38,648 bases of DNA, from NCBI GenBank assembly GCA_017457085.1, contig JAFTID010000086.1, forward strand, positions 1 to 38,648. The letters run 5' to 3'. The position numbers and the translations under genes are program-made. Of this stretch, positions 8,332 to 16,608 are shown piece by piece; position 1 is the first letter of the stretch, and every line of letters starts with the position of its first letter. The stretch comes from Phascolarctobacterium sp. (GTDB lineage: Bacteria > Bacillota > Negativicutes > Acidaminococcales > Acidaminococcaceae). Under the pieces are notes generated by a model, which ran no database searches, was not told where the DNA came from, and saw only the letters and a program-made list of their open reading frames with translations.

Positions 8332-9760
8332 CCTAATTATAACTAGTTTATTATGGCGTTTTGCTGAACGTTCAGGTTCGCAGTTAACTCAGTTTCTTTT
8401 AACTATTATTTTAGCACGCATACTTGAACCTGAGGTCTTTGGTACAGTTGCTTTGGTTACGGTTTTGATAACAATATTGAATGTGTTTGTAGATAGTGGT
8501 TTGGGAACTGCCCTAATACAAAAAAAAGATGCTGATAATTTAGATTTTTCTACTGTATTCTATTTCAATATTTTCTTTAGTGGGATTATCTATGTTATCG
8601 TATATATATTTGCTCCCTACATTGCAAAGTTTTATGGAAACAATCAATTAGTAGATATTATTAGGGTGCTAAGCATTACTATTGTTATTGCAGCACTTCG
8701 AAATGTTCAACAAGCATATGTTTCTAAAAGATTACAGTTTAAAGTATTTTTTTATGCGACTTTAGGTGGAGTAGTTGCTTCTGCGGTAATTGGGATAACA
8801 TTGGCATATTTGGATTACGGTATTTGGGCTTTAGTTATTCAACAATTAGCAAATGTTTTGATTGGGACTATCATCTTATGGTTAGCAGTTGAGTGGCGAC
8901 CTTTATTTTCTTTTTCTTTTATTAGACTAAAAAGTTTATTTTCCTATGGTTGGAAATTGTTGTGTGCTGCATTGTTAGATGTGAGTTACCAAAATTTAAC
9001 ACAATTAATCATAGGTAAAATTTATGCACCTATTGATTTAGCTTATTACAATCGGGGTTATCAGTTCCCTAATACAATAATTGGGAATATAAATGCTTCA
9101 ATAGATAGTGTATTGTTACCAACATTGTCTAATGAACAAAATGATATAGTAAAAGTTAAGCAGATGACGCGCAAGGCTGTAAGTATAAGCAGTTTCATAA
9201 TTTGGCCTTTGGTTATGGGATTGGCAGGGGCAGCTAATCAAGTGGTCTCTATCGTTCTAACAGATAAGTGGCTACCTTGCGTTCCATATTTGCAATGTTT
9301 TTGTTTTAGTTTGGGATTTATGCCTGTTCATACTGCAAATCTAAATGCTATCAAAGCTCTTGGTAAAAGTGATATTTTTTTGAAACTTGAAATTGTTAAG
9401 AAGTTTATTGGATTTTTCGCCATTGTGTTATCAATGAGATATGGACCATTATCAATGGCATTCTCAACATGCATTACTAGTGTGATATGTGCGTTTGTAA
9501 ATGCTAATCCAAATAAAAAATTATTGAGTTATTCGATAAGTGAGCAACTTAGTGATATGGTTTATTCAATGATATTGTCAATTATTATGGGGTGTATAGT
9601 TTATTCTTGTAAATATTTAGGGTTTAATAACTATTTAACTTTATTTTTGCAAATTATCATAGGTGTAATTTTTTATTTAATGATTTCAATGATTTTCAAA
9701 ATGAGAAGTTTTGAATGGCTAATATGTAATTTATCAAAAAGTTTTAAATCTGGAGTTTGA
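8321..9760 (+). CDS. Repeat-unit flippase, WzxC-like (MOP superfamily)
   Basis: A 479-residue polytopic protein with about 12-14 predicted membrane helices. The N-terminus (LLWRFAERSGSQLTQFLLTIILARILEPEVFG) and the segment DSGLGTALIQKKDADNLDFSTVFYFN are typical of the PST/WzxC branch of polysaccharide transporters, which move undecaprenyl-linked repeat units across the inner membrane. The ATG at 8321 lies 11 bases before the upstream stop, so translation is probably coupled. It sits with the polymerase as the assembly pair of this operon; a second flippase of another subfamily lies at 22035. Confidence 0.87.
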   Translation: MKYSLIITSLLWRFAERSGSQLTQFLLTIILARILEPEVFGTVALVTVLITILNVFVDSGLGTALIQKKDADNLDFSTVFYFNIFFSGIIYVIVYIFAPYIAKFYGNNQLVDIIRVLSITIVIAALRNVQQAYVSKRLQFKVFFYATLGGVVASAVIGITLAYLDYGIWALVIQQLANVLIGTIILWLAVEWRPLFSFSFIRLKSLFSYGWKLLCAALLDVSYQNLTQLIIGKIYAPIDLAYYNRGYQFPNTIIGNINASIDSVLLPTLSNEQNDIVKVKQMTRKAVSISSFIIWPLVMGLAGAANQVVSIVLTDKWLPCVPYLQCFCFSLGFMPVHTANLNAIKALGKSDIFLKLEIVKKFIGFFAIVLSMRYGPLSMAFSTCITSVICAFVNANPNKKLLSYSISEQLSDMVYSMILSIIMGCIVYSCKYLGFNNYLTLFLQIIIGVIFYLMISMIFKMRSFEWLICNLSKSFKSGV

Positions 9761-9763
9761 ATT

Positions 9764-10963
9764 ATGAAAAAATTATTGATACTTGGTGGTTCACGTTATG
9801 TGATTCCGGCGATTGAGGTAGCTCACAAATTGGGGGTGTATGTCATCACTTGTGATTATTTACCTGACAATATAGGTCATAGATACTCAGATGAATATCA
9901 TAATGTGAGTATTATTGACAAAGAAGCAGTATTAGATTTAGCAAAAAAACTAGATGTTGATGGGATTATTTCTTTTGCTACTGATCCTGGTGTGGTTATA
10001 GCTGCTTATGTTGCAGAAAAATTAGGATTACCTACACCTCCATATGAATCTGTTAAAATTCTTCAAAATAAAGATTTGTTTAGGAATTTTTTGAGAGAAA
10101 ATAATTTTAATGTTCCATTGGCAATTGGCTTTTCCAAGAAAGAAGATGCTTTTAGCTCTTTGGATAAATTTAAATTTCCCGTTATTGTTAAACCTGTTGA
10201 TTCTGCTGGTAGTAAAGGTGTTACAAGAGTTGGTGATATTAAAAATTTAGATAACGCAATTGATTTTGCATTGCTTTATTCTCGTAGTAATAGATTTATT
10301 ATTGAAGAGTTTATTGAAAAGTTAGGATGTTCTTCTGATACTGATTGTTTTTCAATTAACAATAAATTAGTTTTTGCAAGTTTTTGTTGCCAATATTTTG
10401 ATGAAGATGCTCAAAATCCTTATACTCCATCCGGTTATACCTGGCCTTCTGATATGGCAGATGATAAACAAGCAGAGTTGAGAAATGAATTACAACGATT
10501 AATAGAATTGTTGAATTTAGGAACTAGTATCTACAATATTGAAACTAGAGTTGGTATAGATGGCAAAGCATATATTATGGAAGTTTCTCCTCGTGCTGGC
10601 GGGAATAGACTTTCTGAGATGTTGAGATATGCAAGTGGTCAAGACTTGATTGAAAATAATATTAGAGCAGCACTTGCTATGCCTTTGTTGGAAATGTCTG
10701 ATCCAGTTTATAACGGAGCATGGGCTGAATATATTTTACATAGCGATAGGGATGGAATTTTTAATAGAGTTAAAATCGCTGAAGATGTAGGAACTAAGTT
10801 TTTAGTTGAAGAAGATGTTTGGGTGTCGAAAGGTGATGAAGTGAAATCTTTTACCGGTGCAAACGAAACATTGGGGACATTAGTTCTTAAATTTAATTCA
10901 TTTGAAGAAGCAATGGAAATGTTGAAAAATCACAAACAATGGTTAAAAGTTATTGTTGATTAA
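9764..10963 (+). CDS. ATP-grasp ligase, first of two
   Basis: ATP-grasp enzymes activate a carboxylate as acyl phosphate and join it to an amine or other nucleophile. This 399-residue protein has an N-terminal Rossmann-like preATP-grasp domain (MKKLLILGGSRYVIPAIEVA). The ATP-grasp fold follows, with Lys143 in FPVIVKPVD, the glycine-rich loop SAGSKG at 147-152 and IIEEFIE near 179. The metal-binding strand has Glu260 and Glu273 in EVSPRAGG. The usual Asn of the E-x-N pair is Ser275, a mild deviation. It is three bases behind the flippase gene, starts at ATG 9764 with GGAG at 9752, and is followed by a PLP-fold gene and a second ATP-grasp gene. Presence in a polysaccharide operon suggests amide-linking an amino acid or similar group to a sugar. 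The substrate is not identifiable. Confidence 0.82.
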   Translation: MKKLLILGGSRYVIPAIEVAHKLGVYVITCDYLPDNIGHRYSDEYHNVSIIDKEAVLDLAKKLDVDGIISFATDPGVVIAAYVAEKLGLPTPPYESVKILQNKDLFRNFLRENNFNVPLAIGFSKKEDAFSSLDKFKFPVIVKPVDSAGSKGVTRVGDIKNLDNAIDFALLYSRSNRFIIEEFIEKLGCSSDTDCFSINNKLVFASFCCQYFDEDAQNPYTPSGYTWPSDMADDKQAELRNELQRLIELLNLGTSIYNIETRVGIDGKAYIMEVSPRAGGNRLSEMLRYASGQDLIENNIRAALAMPLLEMSDPVYNGAWAEYILHSDRDGIFNRVKIAEDVGTKFLVEEDVWVSKGDEVKSFTGANETLGTLVLKFNSFEEAMEMLKNHKQWLKVIVD

Positions 10964-10976
10964 ATAGGAAGAATTT

Positions 10977-11927
10977 ATGTATGAAATTGGTGGATACATC
11001 GAATTAGATAAATATCACAATGAATTACTGCATAAGGAAGCTATTGCTCTTAATTGTGGGAGAAATTGCCTTGCATATCTTATTGAAGCAAGAAATATAA
11101 AAACGATATGGTTGCCGTATTTTTTGTGTGATTCTATAAGCAATGTATGTAATAAGTACAATGTAAAAATTAAATATTATCATTTTAATTATGATTGGAC
11201 TATTGAATCTATTACTATTGATAAAGATGAATATTTATATATAGTTAATTTTTATGGACAACTTGATATAGAGTATGTTTCTAGTTTAGTTAAGAAGTAT
11301 CAAAGAGTTATAGTGGATAATGCACAAGCATATTTTGATAATCCTGTTAGTGGTGTTGATACCATATATACTTGTAGAAAGTTCTTTGGGGTTTCAGATG
11401 GTGCACTGTTGTTTACCGATTTAGAACTGGATAGAATTTTGCCAGTTGATGAATCATTTGACCGTATACGGTATGTGCTTGGAAGATTTGAAAAAACTGC
11501 TAGTGAATTTTACAAAGAAGCCTCAGATAATAATGAGTTTTTTGATAATGAACCTATAAAGCTTATGTCAAAGCTTACTCACAATTTGTTGAGTGGTGTT
11601 GATTATGAGAGAGTCAAGAAAGTACGTACCGATAATTTTTATTACTTGAATAATAAGCTTGCACATATAAATGAGCTTGCTATTAAAAATGTTGAAGGTG
11701 CTTATATGTATCCTTTAATGATTGATAATGCAAAGTCAATAAAGAAGAGATTATTAAATAATCAAATTTATATTCCAACTCTGTGGCCTAATGTGTTGAA
11801 TGATGTGCCGAGGGATTGGTGGGAGTATAGACTGGCCAATGATGTGCTTCCACTTCCTGTTGACCAAAGATATGGCGAGAAGGAGATGGATAGAGTAATT
11901 GATTTTATTTTAAGATACAGAGGATGA
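10977..11927 (+). CDS. Small DegT-like PLP-fold enzyme, function unknown
   Basis: A 316-residue protein that looks like a compact fold-type I PLP enzyme related to the DegT/DnrJ/EryC1/StrS sugar aminotransferases. A CGRNCLAYL segment (27-35) fits the cofactor-phosphate region, and WLPYFLCDSI lies near 45-54. VDNAQ follows, with Asp114 at the pyridine-nitrogen position and Gln117 next to it, and then CRKFFGVSDGALL, where Lys135 would form the Schiff base. It is about 50 residues shorter than ordinary DegT enzymes. It lies between two ATP-grasp genes with gaps of 13 and 7 bases. It may process an amino acid or sugar that the ligases then use. I know no characterised close relative, so the reaction is open. 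Confidence 0.65.
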   Translation: MYEIGGYIELDKYHNELLHKEAIALNCGRNCLAYLIEARNIKTIWLPYFLCDSISNVCNKYNVKIKYYHFNYDWTIESITIDKDEYLYIVNFYGQLDIEYVSSLVKKYQRVIVDNAQAYFDNPVSGVDTIYTCRKFFGVSDGALLFTDLELDRILPVDESFDRIRYVLGRFEKTASEFYKEASDNNEFFDNEPIKLMSKLTHNLLSGVDYERVKKVRTDNFYYLNNKLAHINELAIKNVEGAYMYPLMIDNAKSIKKRLLNNQIYIPTLWPNVLNDVPRDWWEYRLANDVLPLPVDQRYGEKEMDRVIDFILRYRG

Positions 11928-11934
11928 GAGCATA

Positions 11935-13230
11935 ATGTATAAGTTGTTGAAAGGTAAAAAATTATTATATTTGGGCGGAATCAAAAGAGCAGAGTATGTT
12001 GTTAAGCGAGCTAAGCAGTTAGGTATTTATGTTATTGTTGCTGATTATAACGAGGATAGTCCTGCTAAAAAAGTTGCTGACGAAGGTCTTTTGGTTGATG
12101 CAATGAATGTAGATGATATTGTAAATGTATGTGTTGAGAAGAACGTAGATGGCATAATGACCGGGTATGCAGATATCTTGATGCCTGTTTGCTATGAAGT
12201 ATGTAAACGAACTGGGTTGAATTGCTATTTTACAGAAAGTATGTTAAAGGCTTCTACGGATAAAGAGTATTTTAAAAAAATATGCTTTGAAAATAATGTG
12301 CCAGTACCAAAAACTTATCAAGTGTTTAAAGACAATATTGATGAATTTAAGGGAACAATTGATTATCCAGTCTTTATAAAGCCCATAGATGCTAGTGGGT
12401 CTCGTGGGGCAGATGTATGTTGGAATGCAACAGAATTGAAAAGCAAATATGAACTGGCAAGTAGTTTCTCTAAAAAAGGTAATGTTACTGTTGAAGATTT
12501 TTTGAGTGGAACTGAATTTATTCTTGATTATCTTATTATAGATGGTATCCCGTATTTATTGTCTATGGCAGATAGATATACTCAAGATAATTCTCGAGTT
12601 GCAATTAATAGTCCTAATCTTATGATTTTACCGTCAAAAAATCTCTCTTCTTATTTAAAATATGTAAATGAAAATGTGTGCCATATGTTTAAAAAATGTA
12701 ATTTTAAAAATGGACTTATTTTTTTGCAAGGATATGCAAAAGGAGAAAAGATTACGTTTTATGAAATGGGTTGTAGATTAGGCGGTACTTGGCCTTATAT
12801 TGATGAGTATTTTACAGGCTTTAATCCTTTAGATTTGTTGTTTAGACATGCTTTAGATGGAACTATGATTGAATCTGACATTGATGTTAGTCATAGTTTA
12901 AATCCGTGTTTTAAAGGTTACGCTGGAATAATATATTTTTTGTCTAATTGTGAGAATGGGAGAATAAATAAGATAAGAGGAATTAGAGAACTAAATGATA
13001 TTGATGGCGTGGTGGATGTGATGCAGTTTTATGATGAAGGAGAAACATTTGAGTTAGGTTCTCAAACTGATATTAGATTTTTGTCTGTTCATTTAGTTGC
13101 TTGTAATTTTATTGAATTAGAACAGCGTATAAATCAAGTGTATGATGTTGTCGATTTTTTAGATGATGAAAATAATAGTTTAGTTGCAACACATTATGAT
13201 TTCAAATTATTAAATGGTTATAAGGAGTAA
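11935..13230 (+). CDS. ATP-grasp protein, second of two, with altered metal-site residues
   Basis: A 431-residue ATP-grasp protein with a preATP-grasp domain (KKLLYLGGIKRAEYVVKRA), Lys149 in YPVFIKPID, and the loop DASGSRG at 152-158. Thr-Val-Glu-Asp stands at 185-188, and Glu277 lies in YEMGCRLGG. Two usual metal ligands look replaced: the first Glu aligns with Gln265 (FLQGY) and the Asn with Cys280. The alignment is by eye. It is 13% or less like the first ATP-grasp gene by inspection, so this is not a recent duplication. It could ligate a different substrate or act as a partner subunit. ATG 11935 is preferred, seven bases after the preceding stop. Confidence 0.75.
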   Translation: MYKLLKGKKLLYLGGIKRAEYVVKRAKQLGIYVIVADYNEDSPAKKVADEGLLVDAMNVDDIVNVCVEKNVDGIMTGYADILMPVCYEVCKRTGLNCYFTESMLKASTDKEYFKKICFENNVPVPKTYQVFKDNIDEFKGTIDYPVFIKPIDASGSRGADVCWNATELKSKYELASSFSKKGNVTVEDFLSGTEFILDYLIIDGIPYLLSMADRYTQDNSRVAINSPNLMILPSKNLSSYLKYVNENVCHMFKKCNFKNGLIFLQGYAKGEKITFYEMGCRLGGTWPYIDEYFTGFNPLDLLFRHALDGTMIESDIDVSHSLNPCFKGYAGIIYFLSNCENGRINKIRGIRELNDIDGVVDVMQFYDEGETFELGSQTDIRFLSVHLVACNFIELEQRINQVYDVVDFLDDENNSLVATHYDFKLLNGYKE

Positions 13231-13234
13231 TCAT

Positions 13235-14362
13235 ATGAAAATCACCAAAATTATATTAAGAAATTTGAGAGTTCCATTAAAGCATCCATATTCTTTAAGT
13301 AGAGCATATGGTGTACAAGAGATAACTTCTAATATAATAGCTGAAATACATACTGATGAAGGAATTGTCGGTTGGGGAGAAAGTGATCCCTGGCCTGCTT
13401 TTACGGGCGATACTGATTTGTCTGTTATGGCAATTCTGGAACATTTAATATGTCCATCTTTGATTGGGATGGATCCTACAAATATAAATAGTATTCATAA
13501 CCATATGGATACTATTTTAAAAGGTAATAATACGATTAAGGCGTGTATAGATGTTGCTTGTCATGATATTTTGGGTAAAAAATTAAATGTTTCAGTAAGT
13601 GAACTTTTAGGTGGACGTGTACGTGAATCTATAAAGTGTTTTTGGGCTGTAGGTGGCAACACTCCCCATGAAACTGCCGAAGAAATTTTAAAAATAAAAG
13701 AGCAAGGGTTTTGGGGGTGTATGATTAAAATAGGAACAGACTATAAAAACGATATAAATAGAACAATAGCTGCACGTGACGCTGTTGGTGATGAATTCCC
13801 TTTGATTGCAGACGCCAACCAAGGATGGGATGTTGATACTGCAATAGCATATGGTAGGGGTGTTGAAAAAGCAAATCTGCTTTTTTATGAACAGCCAGTT
13901 AAATATTATGATGTTATTGGATTAGCAAAGGTGAAAAATAATGTACCAATGGCGGTTTCAGCGGATGAAGGGATTACAACAATACAAGATGCAAAAAGTC
14001 TGATTGAAGCTAGAGCATGTGACTATTTTAGTATAAAAATTTCTAAAATGGGAGGTATTAAACCTGCTGTTAGGATTTGTGAGTATGCTGAACATTATGG
14101 TATTAAATTATTTTTTAATTCTATGTTAGAGCAAGGTATTACACAAGCAGCTAGTTTTCATGTTGCGTTAACGGTGAATAATATTTTGTTATCTACAGGA
14201 CATTCTTTCTTCTCAACATTAAGATTGAAAGGAGATGTTACTGATTTTTGTGATTGGACAGAAAATGGTAACACCAAATTTTCAGGTAAGACAGGTCTAG
14301 GATTGGAAATCAATTTTAGAAATTTAGAAGAATTTACTATTAATAGAACTGAGATAAAATAA
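13235..14362 (+). CDS. Enolase-superfamily racemase/epimerase (muconate-lactonizing-enzyme subgroup)
   Basis: Enzymes of this subgroup abstract the alpha proton of a carboxylate (dipeptide epimerases, N-acylamino-acid racemases, cycloisomerases). The 375-residue protein has the capping domain with GWGESDPWPAFTG (46-58) and a barrel with the expected set. The metal ligands are Asp193 (ADANQ), Glu219 (YEQP) and Asp244 (SADEG); the acid/base lysines are Lys165 (MIKIG) and Lys268 (SIKIS). The first Lys of the usual KxK motif is Met163. The start at ATG 13235 is supported by TAAGGAG, four bases past the preceding stop. It is directly followed by an opine dehydrogenase, so inversion of the alpha carbon of an amino acid or small peptide is the likely job, but this is an inference. 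Confidence 0.85.
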   Translation: MKITKIILRNLRVPLKHPYSLSRAYGVQEITSNIIAEIHTDEGIVGWGESDPWPAFTGDTDLSVMAILEHLICPSLIGMDPTNINSIHNHMDTILKGNNTIKACIDVACHDILGKKLNVSVSELLGGRVRESIKCFWAVGGNTPHETAEEILKIKEQGFWGCMIKIGTDYKNDINRTIAARDAVGDEFPLIADANQGWDVDTAIAYGRGVEKANLLFYEQPVKYYDVIGLAKVKNNVPMAVSADEGITTIQDAKSLIEARACDYFSIKISKMGGIKPAVRICEYAEHYGIKLFFNSMLEQGITQAASFHVALTVNNILLSTGHSFFSTLRLKGDVTDFCDWTENGNTKFSGKTGLGLEINFRNLEEFTINRTEIK

Positions 14363-14373
14363 TGGAGAATATT

Positions 14374-15465
14374 ATGAGTGAAAACATTGTATGGGCTATT
14401 ATTGGTGGAGGACATGGTGGTCAGACATTTGCTGGGCATTTGGCCATTTTAGGAGAGCGTGTAAGATTATATAGTAAATCTTTGGAAAAAGTTAATGCTA
14501 TTAATTTAAGTAAGGAAATTATACTTTCTAATGCTGTTGATGGTATTGGGGAAATAGAGTTTGCAACTGATGATATGGAAACAGCTATTACAGGTGCAAC
14601 AAATATTGTGATAGTGCTACCTTCAAATTGGCATGAAAGTACAGCGAAAAAAATGATACCATTCTTGCAGGATGGACAGAATGTTTTGATATTGCCAGAA
14701 GCATCTTGTGGAGCTATCGCATTTAGAAAGTTGATGCAAGAAATGAACTGTAACGCTAAAGTGGTCGTTGGTGCTGGTTCTACTTTACCTTATGCAACAA
14801 GATCAATAAGTCCTGGCGTGTGTAATGTGTATGGACTTAAGGAAGAAGTAAAAATAGCAGCGTTACCAGCTACTGATAATAAAGCGTTGGAAGAAGCTTT
14901 TTGTAGAAGGTTTCCTTGGTTTAAAATTTGTCAGAGTGTAATAGAAACAAGTTTAGATAATATAAATGCACTAATGCATCCTGCTCCTGTACTATTGAAT
15001 ACGTCAAGGGTTGAAGCAATACCAGTACAGTCTTATCAGTATTATATTGAAGGTATAACTCCAAGTATTAGTGCTTTATTGGAGAAAATGGACGCTGAAA
15101 GAATTGAAATAGCAAACGCTTTTGGTTATCAGCAAAGAACTTTGAAACAATCATATATTGATATGTATCAATGTGGTAATGAAGATATGGAATTATGGGA
15201 AATAATACAGAATAATGAAGGCTATAAGGGAATTATGAATGTAAAATCTTTAAAAGAACGCTATGTATTAGAAGATGTTCCATACTCTTTAGTAGCCATG
15301 AGTTCTCTTGGTGCTATTACTGGTATAAAAACTCCTTGTATTGATTCGGTAGTTACAATTTTGAGGGCTATCTTAGGAGAAGATTTAGACGAAGGTAGAA
15401 CTGTAAAAAGATTAGGTATCGATAATATGACAAAAGAAGAGTTTTATAATTGGGTTATGGGATAA
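14374..15465 (+). CDS. Opine dehydrogenase (octopine/nopaline dehydrogenase family)
   Basis: Opine dehydrogenases join the amino group of an amino acid to a 2-oxo acid by NAD(P)H-dependent reductive condensation, giving N-(carboxyalkyl) amino acids. The 363-residue protein shows GGGHGG at 11-16 as dinucleotide loop. The C-terminal domain has His202 in NALMHPAPVLLN, the family's catalytic histidine, then SRVE, the long helix with MDAERIEIANAFG, and RYVLEDVPYSL with Asp301 in the conserved EDVP. Length is normal. An ATG at 14362 is in frame, but GGAG at 14364-14367 favours the ATG at 14374. It sits inside a polysaccharide operon between the epimerase and the sugar aminotransferase. N-(1-carboxyethyl)lysine is a known amide substituent of Providencia O-antigens, the best precedent for such a gene here. 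Substrates are unknown. Confidence 0.88.
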   Translation: MSENIVWAIIGGGHGGQTFAGHLAILGERVRLYSKSLEKVNAINLSKEIILSNAVDGIGEIEFATDDMETAITGATNIVIVLPSNWHESTAKKMIPFLQDGQNVLILPEASCGAIAFRKLMQEMNCNAKVVVGAGSTLPYATRSISPGVCNVYGLKEEVKIAALPATDNKALEEAFCRRFPWFKICQSVIETSLDNINALMHPAPVLLNTSRVEAIPVQSYQYYIEGITPSISALLEKMDAERIEIANAFGYQQRTLKQSYIDMYQCGNEDMELWEIIQNNEGYKGIMNVKSLKERYVLEDVPYSLVAMSSLGAITGIKTPCIDSVVTILRAILGEDLDEGRTVKRLGIDNMTKEEFYNWVMG

Positions 15466-15493
15466 TATCAATTGGATTGTAGAAGGATTGAAT

Positions 15494-16603
15494 ATGAAAA
15501 ATAATATTTTAGTTACTCAATCTTCAATGCCTTCTTTTGAAGAGTATTGTGAGGAAGTAAAAGATATTTGGGAATCACATTGGTTGACCAATATGGGAAC
15601 CAAGCATCAAGAACTTCAAAATGGTTTGATAAAATATCTTGATGTTGAAAATATGGAAATGTTTACTAATGGGCATATGGCATTGGAATTGTCGTTGCAA
15701 GCAATGAATTTGAAAGGCGAAGTTATTACTACGCCATTTACTTTTGCTTCAACAACACATGCTATTGTGAGAAATGGGTTGGAACCTGTTTTTTGTGATA
15801 TTAATCCTATTGATTTTACAATGGATGTTCCCAAAATAGAAGAGCTTGTTACTGATAGAACCTGTGCGATTATGCCAGTACATGTTTATGGCAATGTGTG
15901 TAATGTAGAAGAAATCCAGCGTATCGCTGACAAGTATGGGTTAAAAGTGATTTACGATGCCGCGCATACCTTTGGCGTTAAGTATAAAGGCAAGGGTATT
16001 GGTAGTTTTGGTGATGTTTCTTGCTTTAGCTTCCATGCAACAAAGGTGTTTAATACTATCGAAGGTGGTTCTGCTTGCTTTAAAGATAAAGAATTTGGTA
16101 AAGCGCTTTACCGTTTAAAAAACTTCGGTATTCGTGGTCCTGAAGTAGTTGATGGCGTTGGTGCTAATGCCAAAATGAATGAGTTTTGTGCGGCAATGGG
16201 AATTTGCAACCTTCGTCATATTGAAGGTGAAATTGCCAAAAGAAAACTTGTGGTAGAAAAATATATGGAATATTTGAATGGTGTTGAAGGTATTCAACTT
16301 AATCCTGTTCAGGATGATGTTGAACCTAACTACGCATATTTTCCTGTAGTTTTTAATGAGAAAGTTTTTGGTGCAACACGTAACGAAGTAATGGCGAAGT
16401 TAGCAGAACAGGGTATAGGTGCAAGAAAATATTTCTATCCCTTGACTAATACTTTTGATGCGTTCCATGGTAAATACGATGTTAATAAAACTCCTGTAGC
16501 GTTGTATGTTAGTAAGAGGGTATTAACCTTGCCTTTGTACGCAGATTTACCTTTAGATATTGTAGAAAAGATTTGCAAGATAATTTTAAGTTGTAAGGGA
16601 TGA
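15494..16603 (+). CDS. dTDP-4-keto-6-deoxyhexose aminotransferase, VioA/DegT family
   Basis: A PLP-dependent sugar aminotransferase of 369 residues. It opens with ILVTQSSMPSFEEY and IWESHWLTNMG (25-35), the pattern of VioA-type enzymes that turn dTDP-4-keto-6-deoxyglucose into dTDP-4-amino-4,6-dideoxyglucose. Asp155 in YDAAH binds the PLP nitrogen, and Lys184 in SFHATKVFNTIEGG is the Schiff-base lysine. With rmlA and the adjacent rmlB it has the substrate at hand. WecE-like (galacto) and 3-amino enzymes are the alternatives. The start at ATG 15494 has AGAAGG at 15481-15486. The last half is less AT-rich than the first, resembling rmlB more than the cassette upstream. Confidence 0.85.
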   Translation: MKNNILVTQSSMPSFEEYCEEVKDIWESHWLTNMGTKHQELQNGLIKYLDVENMEMFTNGHMALELSLQAMNLKGEVITTPFTFASTTHAIVRNGLEPVFCDINPIDFTMDVPKIEELVTDRTCAIMPVHVYGNVCNVEEIQRIADKYGLKVIYDAAHTFGVKYKGKGIGSFGDVSCFSFHATKVFNTIEGGSACFKDKEFGKALYRLKNFGIRGPEVVDGVGANAKMNEFCAAMGICNLRHIEGEIAKRKLVVEKYMEYLNGVEGIQLNPVQDDVEPNYAYFPVVFNEKVFGATRNEVMAKLAEQGIGARKYFYPLTNTFDAFHGKYDVNKTPVALYVSKRVLTLPLYADLPLDIVEKICKIILSCKG

Positions 16604-16608
16604 TTTAG

